Origin: Phycisphaeraceae bacterium
GTDB lineage: Bacteria; Planctomycetota; Phycisphaerae; Phycisphaerales; SM1A02
Reading direction: 5' to 3'
Assembly (NCBI GenBank): GCA_019636755.1
Contig: JAHBWZ010000012.1
Location: forward strand, 1-64,000
Length of the DNA stretch: 64,000 bases
Each line of letters starts with the position of its first letter. Position 1 is the first letter of the stretch. A program made the position numbers and the translations under genes. This document shows positions 41,037 to 50,338 of the stretch, piece after piece. The notes below the pieces were generated by a model. It saw nothing but the letters and a program-made list of their open reading frames with translations. It ran no database searches and was not told where the DNA came from.

Positions 41037-42622
41037 TCGAACTGCTCACGATCGTCGTTGCGGCCGCCGCGGCGGTCGGTGTCGCACGGCGGCTTCGGCT
41101 GCCGGCGGTCCCCGTGTTCGTGATCGCCGGGCTGCTGCTCGGGCTCAGCGGCCTCCTGGGAGAGCGCGGTGCGCTCGGCACCGAGACGATCCGCGGCGAC
41201 GTGATCACGCTGGGACTCGCGTTCCTTCTCTTCGCGGCCGGCCTGGAACTCGATCCGTCGCGCGTGGGCGGCCAGCGCCGCGCCGCCATGGTCATCGGAT
41301 GCTCGCAGTTCATCGCGATCCTCCTCCTGGGTTTCGGCGCGGCGGTGCTCTTCCGGATGGAACTGACCGCCGCGATGCACATCGCGCTCATGCTGGCGGC
41401 GAGTTCGACGATCATCGGCGTCCAGCTCCTGGCGCAGCGCCGGCAGCTCTACGAATCGCTGGGCCGGCTGGTGCTCGGCGTGCTGCTGCTGCAGGATCTG
41501 CTGATGGTGGTCGCCATCGGCGTGCTGTCCGGTGCAGCGGGCGGGCCGCTGGCGCCCCTTCGCGCCACGACGGCGACGGTGCTCCTCCTGATCCTGGCGT
41601 TCGTGGTGATCCGCGTGGCATCACCGCGGATCTTCGTACGGCTCAACCTGGACCAGGAGACGCTCCTGCTGGCCGCGCTGGCCATCCTCTTCGGATTCTG
41701 CGGCCTGGCGTGGTGGATCGGGCTGCCGATCACGGTGGGGGCGTTTCTTGCCGGTGTCTCGCTCTCCTCGTTTCCCACCGGGCCGAGCATCCGCAAGCCG
41801 ATCGGGTCGGTCGCGTCGTTCTTCACCGCCGTGTTCTTCGTGGCGCTGGGGTCGCTGCTGACGCTGCCGCCGCTGTCCGGCGTGTGGCAGGGCGCGGTAT
41901 TCGTTGCGATCGTGCTCATCGGCACGCCGGTGGTCGTGGTGATCGCGTCGCTGCACATGGATCTTCCGCGCCGGACCGCGATCGAAGCGGGCCTGCTCCT
42001 GGCGCAGGCGGGAGAACTGGCGATCGTGGTGGCACTCTTCGGCTTCGGTCGCGGCGTCATCGATGAGCCGCTGCTGGCCGGGCTGATGTTCGTCACGGTG
42101 GGGACGATGGTGCTGACTCCGATCCTGGCGACGGAGGAGAACGCATGGCGCATCCTGCGCCTGCTGCCGGTGAGGATTCCTGCGCTTCCACGGCATGAGG
42201 GTCATGCCCTGCTCCTGGGGTGCAGCGGGAACAGTCGCGTGCTGCTGGACCTGCTCATGCTCTCCGGCATGGACGTCATCGTGATCGACGAGGATCCGGC
42301 GGTGGTGGCGCGCCTGCGCGAGCGCGGTGTGGCGGCGATCCGGGGTGACGCATCGGATCCGCGCGTGCTGGAGGCGGCGAGCGCGCGGGACGCGCGCCTC
42401 GTCATCTCCACGCTGCGCCGGACGCTGGCGAACGAACGCCTGCTCCGCTGCGTGCCGCCCGAGCGCGTGACGTTCCGGGTCTTCGAGGAGAATGACGTGG
42501 TGCGACTGCGGGCCGCGGGTGCGACCGTGGTGTCCGAGGCGGAAGCAGCCGCCGCGGAGACGATCACGCTGCTGCAGGAAGCAGGCCGCATCGGGGCGGC
42601 GGGGCGGCCGGATCGCCCGTAG
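41033..42622 (+). CDS. CPA2-type cation/proton antiporter with RCK-like domain (2)
   Basis: 529 residues from a GTG at 41033 that overlaps the previous stop (GTGA); the longer open frame upstream is inside the first antiporter gene. Membrane domain: VPVFVIAGLLLGLSGLLGER, LGLAFLLFAAGLELDPSRVG, ALMLAASSTIIGVQLLAQRR, LGVLLLQDLLMVVAIGVLSG, ITVGAFLAGVSLSSFPTGPS, FFTAVFFVALGSLLTLPPLS. The C-terminal third is a TrkA-N-like Rossmann domain (HALLLGCSGNSRVLLDLLML, VIVIDEDPAVVARLRERGVA, AIRGDASDPRVLE). It is a diverged paralogue of the upstream gene, possibly forming a heteromer. Confidence 0.85.
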   Translation: MIELLTIVVAAAAAVGVARRLRLPAVPVFVIAGLLLGLSGLLGERGALGTETIRGDVITLGLAFLLFAAGLELDPSRVGGQRRAAMVIGCSQFIAILLLGFGAAVLFRMELTAAMHIALMLAASSTIIGVQLLAQRRQLYESLGRLVLGVLLLQDLLMVVAIGVLSGAAGGPLAPLRATTATVLLLILAFVVIRVASPRIFVRLNLDQETLLLAALAILFGFCGLAWWIGLPITVGAFLAGVSLSSFPTGPSIRKPIGSVASFFTAVFFVALGSLLTLPPLSGVWQGAVFVAIVLIGTPVVVVIASLHMDLPRRTAIEAGLLLAQAGELAIVVALFGFGRGVIDEPLLAGLMFVTVGTMVLTPILATEENAWRILRLLPVRIPALPRHEGHALLLGCSGNSRVLLDLLMLSGMDVIVIDEDPAVVARLRERGVAAIRGDASDPRVLEAASARDARLVISTLRRTLANERLLRCVPPERVTFRVFEENDVVRLRAAGATVVSEAEAAAAETITLLQEAGRIGAAGRPDRP

Positions 42623-42752
42623 CAGGCTGCCCGGCGTTCGAGCCGACGTGGATCCGCCGCCGCCGAAGGAGATGCCACGATTGGCGAGGCGACGGGCAGC
42701 GCGCCCGATGTCCGCGGAGTGGCCGCCCGGATCATCGCGTCGCCACGTGTGC

Positions 42753-43874
42753 TCAGACGAGGCTCAGCGGATCCGCATCCCGTCCGGAGATCAGCAAGCA
42801 GGCGTCCGGGCAGTGCGGTTGCAGCGCATCACGCAGGTGCGGCAGGAAACCGCGTTCCGTGTTCGAGTGCCCGGCGAGCAGCACGGAACAGCCGCGCTCC
42901 AGTGCTGCGAGGACATCGTGGTGCCGGAGTTCGCCCGTGATGAAGAGATCGCATCCCTGGCGGAGGGCGCTGTCGAGCAAGGCGCCGCCGGCTCCCGCGG
43001 AGAGTCCGATCGTCCGGACGATCCCCTCGGACGCGCATCGTGCCCGTCCGACGTGGAGATGCGGCACGCCGAGGTGGGCGCGGACCCGGGTGACGATCTC
43101 CGTCATCGCGACCGGCTGGTCGAGGACGACGCGCCGGCCGCCGCCCGCGCCGCGCCGCGGTCGCGGCTCCAGGCGGTGGATCTCGAAGGCGGGTTCCTCG
43201 TAGGGGTGCACCTGCCGGAGCGTCACGATCGCCAGCGGCAGTGACTCGGCGGCGCAGACCATCTCGAGCCGCAGTTCGTCGACGCGCTCCAGTCGGCCCG
43301 CCGCGCCGACCGCCGGGTTCGTCCCGGCGTCACCCTCGAACGTGCCGAATCCGCGGGTGAAAAAGGCGCAGCGCCGGTAGGCGCCGATGCGTCCCGCGCC
43401 GACCGCGGCCAGCGCATCCCGGAGGCGCTCGGCGGCGTCTTCCGGCACGAACGTGATCAGTTTGAACGCCTCGGACTGCGGAAGGTCCGGGTGCGGAACC
43501 AGCGCACGTACGTCACCCGCGCCGACGGCCGCGGCGAGCCAGTCGTTGATGCCGCCCTGTACCGTGTCGAGTCGCGTGTGCGGCGAGATGATCGCGATCC
43601 GACGACCGGCCGCCGCCAGCGCGACGGCGCCGGCGGGCGTGGCATCGGTCACCGTCCGCATCTCGCGGAAGACCGGCGGGTGGTATGCGATCACGGCGTC
43701 CACGCCCTGTTCGATCGCCTCGGCGAGGACCGGCTGCGTAAGGTCGATCGTGAGCAGCACCCGGGATGCGGGCCAGGTCGCGGCGCCGACGATCAGACCG
43801 GTGTTGTCCCAGGGCTCGGCGCCGTCGGACGGCGCGATCCGCTCCAGGACTTCCAGGAGTTCTGCGATGGTCAC
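42753..43874 (-). CDS. Nif3-like dinuclear metal protein
   Basis: 373 residues, the long form of the Nif3/YbgI (DUF34) family with a central PII-like insert. Metal-site motifs: PWDNTGLIVG near the N-terminus, VIAYHPPVF, ISPHTRLDTVQGGINDWLA, and at the end LFITGELRHHDVLAALERG and LLAGHSNTERGFLP. The insert (residues ~130-235, KLITFVPEDAAERLRDAL ... RQVHPYEEPAFEIHRL) matches the known family layout. The family forms hexamers; its biochemical role is unsettled. I chose the GTG at 43874 because a TACCAT box sits exactly six bases upstream; an ATG at 43889 is also in frame but lies over that box. Confidence 0.88.
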   Translation of the reverse strand: MTIAELLEVLERIAPSDGAEPWDNTGLIVGAATWPASRVLLTIDLTQPVLAEAIEQGVDAVIAYHPPVFREMRTVTDATPAGAVALAAAGRRIAIISPHTRLDTVQGGINDWLAAAVGAGDVRALVPHPDLPQSEAFKLITFVPEDAAERLRDALAAVGAGRIGAYRRCAFFTRGFGTFEGDAGTNPAVGAAGRLERVDELRLEMVCAAESLPLAIVTLRQVHPYEEPAFEIHRLEPRPRRGAGGGRRVVLDQPVAMTEIVTRVRAHLGVPHLHVGRARCASEGIVRTIGLSAGAGGALLDSALRQGCDLFITGELRHHDVLAALERGCSVLLAGHSNTERGFLPHLRDALQPHCPDACLLISGRDADPLSLV

Positions 43875-43880
43875 GCGGCC

Positions 43881-43886
43881 ATGGTA
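43881..43886 (-). promoter_or_regulatory. -10 box placed for a leaderless message (TACCAT)
   Basis: TACCAT on the minus strand followed by six bases and the GTG start of the Nif3-like gene. The same six-base gap occurs at 35975 and 63608. Confidence 0.4.
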
Positions 43887-43955
43887 CATCGGGCACGGAG
43901 GACGTCGAGCCGGCGCGAAGCGGGTCGATCGACGGTCCGGTCCCTCGACCCGCGG

Positions 43956-45503
43956 TCACGCCTCGCGGGCGCGCTCATGCCCGTCGCGCGACGGGCGGAT
44001 CACGTCGATGATGAGCGCGGCGTAGATGGGCAGGTGGGCGATGATCGGCAGCCATGACGGCCCGTCGGCGCCGGATGTGTCGCTCCACCCGCGGCTACCG
44101 GCGGAGAGGTACGCCGCGTAGCCCCACGGCAGGGTCAGCGACGCGATCCAGACGGCCCGCAGCCGGGCGATGGGAAGGAGCACCAGCGACCAGAGCAGGT
44201 ACCACGGATGCGCCGTCGGCGTGAGCAGCACCATGGCGAGGAAGATGCACGATGCATCGCGCCACGCATCGCGCCCGCGGGCGAAGATGACCGCGATCGC
44301 TCCGGCCAGGATGGCGAGGCAGATCGTGCGCGCCGTCTGCTCCTGCGCATCGTTCGACCAGTCGCGCAGACGCGGCACGGACTCGATCGTCGCCAGGATC
44401 CAGTCATGCAGACCGCCGAAGTGCGCCCACTTGAGCGAGAAGCGCGTGGCGGTGGCGGCCAGGTTGCGGATCGACTCGCCCGCGCCGCCGCCCAGCAGCA
44501 CGAGCGGCACCGTGACGACCGTCACCAGCGCGGCGCCGACCGCCGCCGCGAGCAGCCAGGCGCGCCACTCGCGCCCGCGGAGCAGGAGTGCGGTGACGGG
44601 CAGGACGACGGGCTTGACGAGCACGGCCGCGGCAAGCGCGAGCGTCCACGCGATGATGCGCCGCGGCGAGAGCGTGAAGAGGAGCAGCGCGCCGACCAGG
44701 AGGGGCAGGCCGATGGCATCCTGGTGACCGGATCCGGCGATCTCGGTCAGCGGAAGGGGATGCCATGCGTAGAGCGCGAGCCAGAGCGGGTGTCGCCCGG
44801 TGGCGACGAGTGCACGGGCAAGCAGCAGGAGCGCCGCCAGTTCCAGGAGGACGAAGAGCGCGCGGAGGCGACGGGCGAGGGCGGACGGTGACGGCGGGTC
44901 GTCGCCTGCGCCCAGCGTGGCCGCGGCGAAGATCCACTGGCTCAACGGCAGGTAGATCGTGTGCAGTTCCGGGTGGTTGACGAGCGCGGCGACGGTGGAC
45001 TGGCCGGCCCATGCCTCCGCGCGGGTCCGCAGCGCGGGATCGGTGTACTCGATCGGGGCGACGAGATACGGGCTGCTTCCCGCCCCGACGGTCCGTCCGT
45101 CGAAGATGTACCGGTGGATGTCGTCGCTCAGGACCGGTTCATGGGTGACGAGGACCGCGATGCGCGCCAGCGCCGCGACTCCGATCACCAGCAGCAGGAG
45201 TCGCGATCGCACGGTGGCGCGGCGCGAATTGCGGTGGACGCGGGCGGGGTCCGACGCGCCGCGCCGTCGACGGCGCGGCAGCACGAGCCACAGCAGCGTC
45301 AGCGCGCACCACTGCAGGAACGACGTGATCCAGATCAGCGAGAGGTGTTCGGGCCAGAGCGCCGGTGTCCCGGACTCCGGGTCCTGCACCCGACCAAGGA
45401 CGGCGAGCGCCACCGTGACCGCGCCCAGTCCGAGGATGCCGAGCGCCGTCGCCAGCGCGATCAGTCGCGCCTGCGTGAGCGTCTGTTCGCGTGGGGTGGT
45501 CAT
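43956..45503 (-). CDS. Multi-spanning membrane glycosyltransferase (GT-C fold, GT87-like)
   Basis: 515 residues with about ten to twelve hydrophobic segments (LGILGLGAVTVALAVLG, LLLVIGVAALARIAVL, ALFVLLELAALLLLARALV, LPLLVGALLLFTL, LALAAAVLVKPVVLPVTALL). The first large loop has EPVLSDDIHRYIFDGRTVGA then SSPY, the D-x2-RY-x-(W/F)-DG-x5-G-x-(N/S)-PY pattern of lipid-sugar-dependent mannosyltransferases. It would add a sugar from a polyprenyl carrier on the periplasmic side, in glycolipid or polysaccharide building. The ATG at 45503 was chosen; the upstream extension is GC-rich noise. Acceptor and sugar unknown. Confidence 0.75.
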   Translation of the reverse strand: MTTPREQTLTQARLIALATALGILGLGAVTVALAVLGRVQDPESGTPALWPEHLSLIWITSFLQWCALTLLWLVLPRRRRRGASDPARVHRNSRRATVRSRLLLLVIGVAALARIAVLVTHEPVLSDDIHRYIFDGRTVGAGSSPYLVAPIEYTDPALRTRAEAWAGQSTVAALVNHPELHTIYLPLSQWIFAAATLGAGDDPPSPSALARRLRALFVLLELAALLLLARALVATGRHPLWLALYAWHPLPLTEIAGSGHQDAIGLPLLVGALLLFTLSPRRIIAWTLALAAAVLVKPVVLPVTALLLRGREWRAWLLAAAVGAALVTVVTVPLVLLGGGAGESIRNLAATATRFSLKWAHFGGLHDWILATIESVPRLRDWSNDAQEQTARTICLAILAGAIAVIFARGRDAWRDASCIFLAMVLLTPTAHPWYLLWSLVLLPIARLRAVWIASLTLPWGYAAYLSAGSRGWSDTSGADGPSWLPIIAHLPIYAALIIDVIRPSRDGHERAREA

Positions 45504-45553
45504 CGCGCGAACCGGCAAGGTATCCGGGCGGGACACGTCCCGCCCGCCCGCGG

Positions 45554-45559
45554 TACGAT
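45554..45559 (+). promoter_or_regulatory. Possible -10 box (TACGAT) before the PIN-PhoH gene
   Basis: GCGGTACGATCGCGG; TACGAT lies 125 bases before the GTG at 45685, in the space between the divergent glycosyltransferase and PhoH genes. No -35. Confidence 0.3.
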
Positions 45560-45684
45560 CGCGGCATGTGACCGGCGGCGGCACCCCGGGCCCGGTCCCT
45601 CCGCGGCGATTCCGCCGCGTCGCGGGCCCCCCGGAATCGCGGAGGATCCGCGCGGGCCCCGCCGCGAGCCGGCAAGGAGTGGCG

Positions 45685-47163
45685 GTGGCCAGGAAGACGT
45701 CGAGTGCAGCAGGCGGGGGACGGAAGGGCGGGGGAGCCACGGGTCGACGGTCCGAACGCGCCGAGCGACGGCACAGCGGTCGCGGCGGCCCGACGGGCGG
45801 GCGCAAGCACTTCGTGCTCGATACGAACGTGCTCCTGCACAATCCCGGCGCGATGTTCATGTTCGATGAACACGAGGTGGTGATCCCCCTCTCGGTGATC
45901 GAGGAACTGGATCACTTCAAGACGAACAACGACGGAACCGGGCGTGCCGCGCGGCAGTCGATCCGCGAGATCGACCGGCTGCGCAGGCTCGGACGGCTGT
46001 TCGAGGGCGTTCCGATCAACGACCACGGCGGCACGCTCCGCGTCGATCGATGCGACCGGACGATGCCGTTCGCGCTGGACCTGGGCCTCGCCGACAACCG
46101 CATCCTGGCCGTCGCGCACGCGATGGTGCAGAGCGGAATGCCGACGGTCTTCATCTCCAAGGACATCAACGCGCGCGTCAAGGCGGACGCGCTCGGAATC
46201 TACGTCGAGGACTTCGAGGCGCTCAAGGTCGACGCCGACTGGCTCTACACCGGGTATCGCGAGGCGACGGTGCCGGATGCACTGATCGATGAGCTCTACA
46301 ACGAGCGGCAGGTGCCCCTGGCGTCGCTGACGGAGTTCCTTCCGCGCGGCGAGGATGAGGATGCGCCGCCGGAACTGATCGCGAACGAGTTCCTGCACCT
46401 TCGAAGCGCCGAGGACCCGGCGCATACCGGTCTCGGTCGTCGCCTGGCGAGCACGGAGTACCTTGTCCCGGTGACGCGTCCGCGCAAGCCCACGTTCGGC
46501 GTGATGGCGCGGAACGTCGAACAGCACATGGCGTTCGACCTCCTGCTTGACGAGGAGATCAGGCTGGTGACGCTGCTCGGTTCCGCCGGAACCGGGAAGA
46601 CCCTGGTCGCGCTCGCGGCCGGGATGAGCAAGGTCTTCAAGGAGCAGAGGTTCGACAAGCTCCTGGTAGCGAGACCGATCATGCCGATGGGACGGGACAT
46701 CGGCTACCTGCCGGGCGACAAGGACGAGAAGCTGGCCCTCTGGATGCAGCCGATCTTCGACAACCTGGCCTACCTGCTCTCGACGCGCGGCAGTCACCTG
46801 GAGCAGGCGGAGAGCCGTACGACGGAACAGCACATCGACGCGCTCATCCGCGAGCGGAAGCTGGTGCTCGAGCCGCTGACCTACATCCGCGGTCGATCGC
46901 TTCCGCACCAGTACTTCATCGTCGACGAGGCGCAGAACCTGACGCCGCACGAGGTCAAGACGATCGTCTCCCGTGCGGGCGAGGGGACGAAGGTGGTGCT
47001 GACCGGCGACATCAACCAGATCGACAATCCGTACCTCGATTCGTCGTCGAACGGTCTGTCCTACCTGGTCGAGCGCATGAAGGGGCAGGGTGTCTCCGGG
47101 CACGTCATGCTGACGCGCAGCGAGCGGAGCAGCCTGGCGAGCCTGGCCGCTGAAGTCCTCTGA
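45685..47163 (+). CDS. PhoH-family ATPase with N-terminal PIN domain
   Basis: 492 residues. A basic Gly-rich head is followed by a PIN nuclease domain (HFVLDTNVLLHNPGAMFMF, VIPLSVIEELDHFKTN, LADNRILAVAHAM, VFISKDINARVKAD), whose Asp residues bind metal and cut RNA. The second half is a PhoH ATPase: Walker A LLGSAGTGKTLVALAAG, then ARPIMPMGRDIGYLPGDKDE, Walker B YFIVDEAQNLTPHEVKTIVS and VVLTGDINQIDNPYLD. Such proteins unwind and degrade RNA as a hexamer. The GTG at 45685 is preceded by AAGGAG at five bases; the open frame upstream is antisense to the glycosyltransferase and was not used. Confidence 0.93.
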   Translation: MARKTSSAAGGGRKGGGATGRRSERAERRHSGRGGPTGGRKHFVLDTNVLLHNPGAMFMFDEHEVVIPLSVIEELDHFKTNNDGTGRAARQSIREIDRLRRLGRLFEGVPINDHGGTLRVDRCDRTMPFALDLGLADNRILAVAHAMVQSGMPTVFISKDINARVKADALGIYVEDFEALKVDADWLYTGYREATVPDALIDELYNERQVPLASLTEFLPRGEDEDAPPELIANEFLHLRSAEDPAHTGLGRRLASTEYLVPVTRPRKPTFGVMARNVEQHMAFDLLLDEEIRLVTLLGSAGTGKTLVALAAGMSKVFKEQRFDKLLVARPIMPMGRDIGYLPGDKDEKLALWMQPIFDNLAYLLSTRGSHLEQAESRTTEQHIDALIRERKLVLEPLTYIRGRSLPHQYFIVDEAQNLTPHEVKTIVSRAGEGTKVVLTGDINQIDNPYLDSSSNGLSYLVERMKGQGVSGHVMLTRSERSSLASLAAEVL

Positions 47164-47202
47164 CCGTCCGGCCGATCTCGAACCGCCGGGGGAATACCGG
47201 CC

Positions 47203-47211
47203 TGCTATACT
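47203..47211 (+). promoter_or_regulatory. Extended -10 promoter (TGC-TATACT)
   Basis: TG at 47203, one base, then TATACT at 47206-47211: a strong extended -10. It starts the message of the Bax-inhibitor-like gene with a leader of about 75 bases that can fold into a GC hairpin (GGCGCCACAGGCGCC near 47243). Confidence 0.6.
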
Positions 47212-47292
47212 CGCCCCCGCGGCGGGGACCCCGGGAATACGGCGCCACAGGCGCCGGGCAACCCGCCTGACACGCGACGCGGAAACTGCACC

Positions 47293-48129
47293 ATGTGGAA
47301 CTCATCGAATCCGGCACTCTCGAACGTCGATGCGCTGTCGACCCTCTTTCAGGACGGGCGTACCGCGCGGTCCGATCAGGCCACGCTGACCGGCGTCGTC
47401 AACCGGACCGGCCTGCTCGTGCTCGTGGCCTGCGTGAGCGGCGCGGGCGGCTACACGCTCGTGACGGCGATGCCCTCCCTGATGTGGATCAGTGCGATCA
47501 CCGCCTTCATCATCTGTCTGGGAATGGGATTCGTGCTCCGCGGGAATCCGCGGCTGGCGCCCGTGATCGCGGTCCCGTATGCGATCGTCGAGGGCGTCTT
47601 CCTGGGAGCGTTCACCAGCGTCATCGACCGCACGCTGGCGTCCATGCTCGCCGGACGCGCGGGCATGGCCGAGTCACTGACGTCCATGGGCGTCGCCCTG
47701 CCGGCGCTCGTCATCACGCTCTCGGTGACGGTGGCGATGCTCGGGCTCTACCGCGCGGGGATCGTCCGCCCGACCGCCGGATTCAAGGCGGCGGTCGGCG
47801 CCGCGGTGATCGGGATCATGATCGCGTACCTCCTCGGGTTCGTGCTGTCGTTCTTCGGCATGCAGATCCCGTACCTCTCGCTCGGCAGCGCGCTGGAGGG
47901 CGGTACGGCGGCGTGGATCGGCCTCGGCATCAACGCGATCATCCTGGTCGTTGCCGCGCTCACGCTCGTGGTCGACTTCGGCGAGATCGACTCGATGGTG
48001 GAGTCCGGCTCACCGAAGGTGATGGAGTGGTATGGTGCATTCGCACTCCTCGTGAGCCTGGCGTGGATCTACTTCGAGGCCGTGAAGATCATCTTCCGCC
48101 TGGCGCTGATCTTCGGGCGACGTGACTGA
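47293..48129 (+). CDS. Bax inhibitor-1/YccA-like membrane protein
   Basis: 278 residues with seven hydrophobic segments (GLLVLVACVSGAGGYTLV, LMWISAITAFIICLGMGFV, VAVPYAIVEGVFLGAFTSVI type loop, ALPALVITLSVTVAMLGLY, AVIGIMIAYLLGFVLSFFG, GLGINAIILVVAALTLVVDF, WYGAFALLVSLAWIYFEAVK). The end VVDFGEIDSMVESGSPKVME and the EAVKI helix carry the family's conserved acidic residues, which in the BsYetJ homologue form the pH-sensitive calcium latch. Probably an inner-membrane calcium leak or stress protein. Single gene with its own extended -10 promoter. Confidence 0.88.
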   Translation: MWNSSNPALSNVDALSTLFQDGRTARSDQATLTGVVNRTGLLVLVACVSGAGGYTLVTAMPSLMWISAITAFIICLGMGFVLRGNPRLAPVIAVPYAIVEGVFLGAFTSVIDRTLASMLAGRAGMAESLTSMGVALPALVITLSVTVAMLGLYRAGIVRPTAGFKAAVGAAVIGIMIAYLLGFVLSFFGMQIPYLSLGSALEGGTAAWIGLGINAIILVVAALTLVVDFGEIDSMVESGSPKVMEWYGAFALLVSLAWIYFEAVKIIFRLALIFGRRD

Positions 48130-48153
48130 TCCGCCGGGGCGGGAGCGCAGGAC

Positions 48154-49251
48154 GTGCAGCGCCATGCCGTGAACGTCTGGACGTGGAACGGCGCCGGTCG
48201 GGGCCGGCGCGGACGCACGGTCCTTGTCGCCCTGGCGGTGTTGCCCCTGGCAACCGCCGCCCGCGGCGGGTGCGACACGGCGGCGGCGGTCGCCGGCGCG
48301 GGCGGTACCCGGACAGCCGCATCCGCGGTCGTCGTCGGCCGGCACACGATCCACCCGGCGCCTTCGATGCAGGCACCGTGGATGCAGGTGTCGCCGAGCC
48401 CGGATCGGACCCCGACGCCGCCGCCGGCGGCGCGGCCCCCCGAGACGCGACCGTCGACGGTGCCGTCGACCCGGCCACATCGGGTGCCGCCGCCCGACGG
48501 CGACGGGCCCGGCGACCCCGCACCCACGGCGCGTGATGTCAACGCCGATCGAGTCGCGGATGCTGTCCTGGCGCGCCTGGGCGGCGCCGAGGCGTGGTCG
48601 CGGACGCGGTATCTCACATGGAGCTTCTTCGGTGCCCGGCGCCACCTCTGGGACCGCGCGACGGGCCTGCTGCGGATCGAGGGCGAGGACCGGGCAGAAG
48701 GCCCCTTCGTGGTCCTGATGAACGTCCACACCCGGACGGGGGAGGTCTCCTTCGGTGGCGTTCGCGCGGTGGATCCGGAGACTCACCGCACCTGGTCGGA
48801 CCGGGGCTACCGCTGGTTCATCAATGACAGCTACTGGCTGCTCATGCCGTACAAGCTCCGCGATCCCGGCGTCCGGCTCCGGTTCATGGGCGAGGGCAGG
48901 TTCGACGGGACCGACCGGCTGGCCGACATCCTGGAGCTCACGTTCGACGGCGTGGGCGTCACGCCGCAGAACCGGTACCTCGTGTACGTCGATCGCGCCA
49001 GTCGGCTCGTGGTCCGATGGGACTTCTTCAGGACGGCGACGGACGAGTCGCCCGCCTTCTCGCTTCCCTGGACCGGCTGGCGGCGGATCGGAGGGATCCT
49101 GCTGAGCGGCGGCCGCGGCGAGCGGAACCTGACGGATCTCGGGGTGCCGGAGTCCGTGCCGGCAGCCGCGTTCACGGCGCACGGCGCGGTGGACTGGGCA
49201 TCGCTCGTCTCCACCGGGGATCCCGAAGCCCCTGCGGAGCAGGATCCATGA
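48154..49251 (+). CDS. Exported LolA/DUF6503-like protein
   Basis: 365 residues from a GTG with GGGAG upstream. A signal segment (TVLVALAVLPLATAARGGC) may include a lipobox. A proline- and threonine-rich spacer covers residues ~65-125. The folded domain begins at ADAVLARLGGAEAWSRTRYL and continues YLTWSFFGARRHLWDRATGL, WFINDSYWLLMPYKLRDPGV, ILELTFDGVGVTPQNRYLVY and RLVVRWDFF. This W-x-D-R-x-T-G, D-S-Y-W-L-x-M-P-Y-K pattern resembles DUF6503-type proteins with a LolA-like beta fold that binds lipids. Function unproven. The stop overlaps the small lipoprotein gene (ATGA). Confidence 0.65.
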   Translation: MQRHAVNVWTWNGAGRGRRGRTVLVALAVLPLATAARGGCDTAAAVAGAGGTRTAASAVVVGRHTIHPAPSMQAPWMQVSPSPDRTPTPPPAARPPETRPSTVPSTRPHRVPPPDGDGPGDPAPTARDVNADRVADAVLARLGGAEAWSRTRYLTWSFFGARRHLWDRATGLLRIEGEDRAEGPFVVLMNVHTRTGEVSFGGVRAVDPETHRTWSDRGYRWFINDSYWLLMPYKLRDPGVRLRFMGEGRFDGTDRLADILELTFDGVGVTPQNRYLVYVDRASRLVVRWDFFRTATDESPAFSLPWTGWRRIGGILLSGGRGERNLTDLGVPESVPAAAFTAHGAVDWASLVSTGDPEAPAEQDP

Positions 49252-49490
49252 GACAGCACGATGTGCAGATCCTGTGGGTGTTCAGCCGGGCTGCACTACG
49301 CCTTGGGGCAGTCGCGATACTGTTGCTGTGCGTGACCGCGGGTGGATGCCAGCGCGCCCTGTTTCCAAAGGGCGAAGCGCGGAACCAGTTCCAGGTGCAC
49401 GATGAGATGCGTCAGCGATACATCCCGGCACAGGAGTACGACGTCTTCGGTGCGCCGCAGCCTGCGCTTCGGGCACGACTGCTGCGATAG
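49248..49490 (+). CDS. Small lipoprotein coupled to the LolA/DUF6503-like gene
   Basis: 80 residues. The hydrophobic segment ALRLGAVAILLLCVTAGGC ends in a lipobox Cys at about residue 34. A short polar mature part follows (NQFQVHDEMRQRYIPAQEYD). The ATGA overlap with the upstream stop shows coupled translation, so the two probably act together at a membrane. Not a family I recognise; the motif YIPAQEYDVFGAP-Q-P is reminiscent of short planctomycete lipoproteins. Confidence 0.6.
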   Translation: MRQHDVQILWVFSRAALRLGAVAILLLCVTAGGCQRALFPKGEARNQFQVHDEMRQRYIPAQEYDVFGAPQPALRARLLR

Positions 49491-49660
49491 CGGGCGTCGC
49501 CGCGGGTGCGATTCGTGATCACTTTCAAGCGCTGCGAAGCGGCATGGCCGATACCTGCTGCCATGCCCGTCGCGTCGCCCGGTCCCGGATGGGTAACGGG
49601 CAATCGGATGAGCGCGGGCGCCGGAATCCTGCTTCACGGACGAAGAGGTCAAGACAGCGC

Positions 49661-50338
49661 ATGAGTGCAGCACGCGGCCGGAAGGGCGGACGCACGTCGC
49701 GGCGGGAGGCCGCGAGGGATGCACGGCGGACCAGGATGGTCTGGACCGTGTTCGTCGTGGCGGCGTCGATGCTCGTGGTCGTGCTGGCGATGAGCGAGGG
49801 CCGGCCGCGGGCCGGATTCCTGGTTGCCACGAATGTCTCGCCGATGGCCTCGTCCGAGCGGCCGGATCCGATCTTCGATCTCCGGGCGGAACTGGACCTG
49901 GACCGATGGACCGGCATCGTGATTCACCATCTCGGTCGTCCCGCCGGCGACGCGGAGTCGATCCGCCGCCAGCATCAGGCCTGGGGCTATGCGAGCATGG
50001 GATACCACTTCGTCATCGGAAACGGGAACGGCCTGGGCGACGGCGTCATCCAGGTCGGGGAGCGCTGGACGCATCAGCAGCCCGGCGTACACGTGCTCGA
50101 TGCAGCCGGTGAGCACCACAACGAACGATCCATCGGCATCTGCCTCATCGGCAACGGGGACCGGCGCCCGTTCACGGCGGCCCAGATCGAGAGCCTGGTC
50201 CGGCTTGTCCGCGCATTGCAGGACGAGATCGGCGTACCGGCCGATCGCGTCTACCGCCACAGCGACCTGGTGGCCGGTGTGTCCAGTCCCGGCACCTGGT
50301 TCCCGATCGCCGCATTCCGCGACCGGCTTCGGCGCTGA
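49661..50338 (+). CDS. Membrane-anchored N-acetylmuramoyl-L-alanine amidase (Amidase_2/PGRP)
   Basis: 225 residues from the ATG at 49661 (AAGAGG upstream). A basic head and one membrane segment (MVWTVFVVAASMLVVVLAM) anchor it, and the catalytic domain faces the periplasm. Zinc-site motifs of the Amidase_2 fold are seen: IVIHHLGRPAGDAESIRR (first His pair), MGYHFVIGNGNGLGDGVIQV, a mid-domain SIGICLIGNGDRRPFTAAQI, and VYRHSDLVAGVSSPGTWFP, where a His is followed by the usual K/S-D. It should cleave the amide bond between MurNAc and the peptide stem. A typical PGRP-type DC-PG motif is replaced by SSPG. Confidence 0.85.
   Translation: MSAARGRKGGRTSRREAARDARRTRMVWTVFVVAASMLVVVLAMSEGRPRAGFLVATNVSPMASSERPDPIFDLRAELDLDRWTGIVIHHLGRPAGDAESIRRQHQAWGYASMGYHFVIGNGNGLGDGVIQVGERWTHQQPGVHVLDAAGEHHNERSIGICLIGNGDRRPFTAAQIESLVRLVRALQDEIGVPADRVYRHSDLVAGVSSPGTWFPIAAFRDRLRR

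Noticed and set aside
45685-47163. Longer PIN-PhoH protein starting at 44959
   Set aside because: The extra part is antisense to the membrane glycosyltransferase; GTG 45685 has a well-placed AAGGAG.
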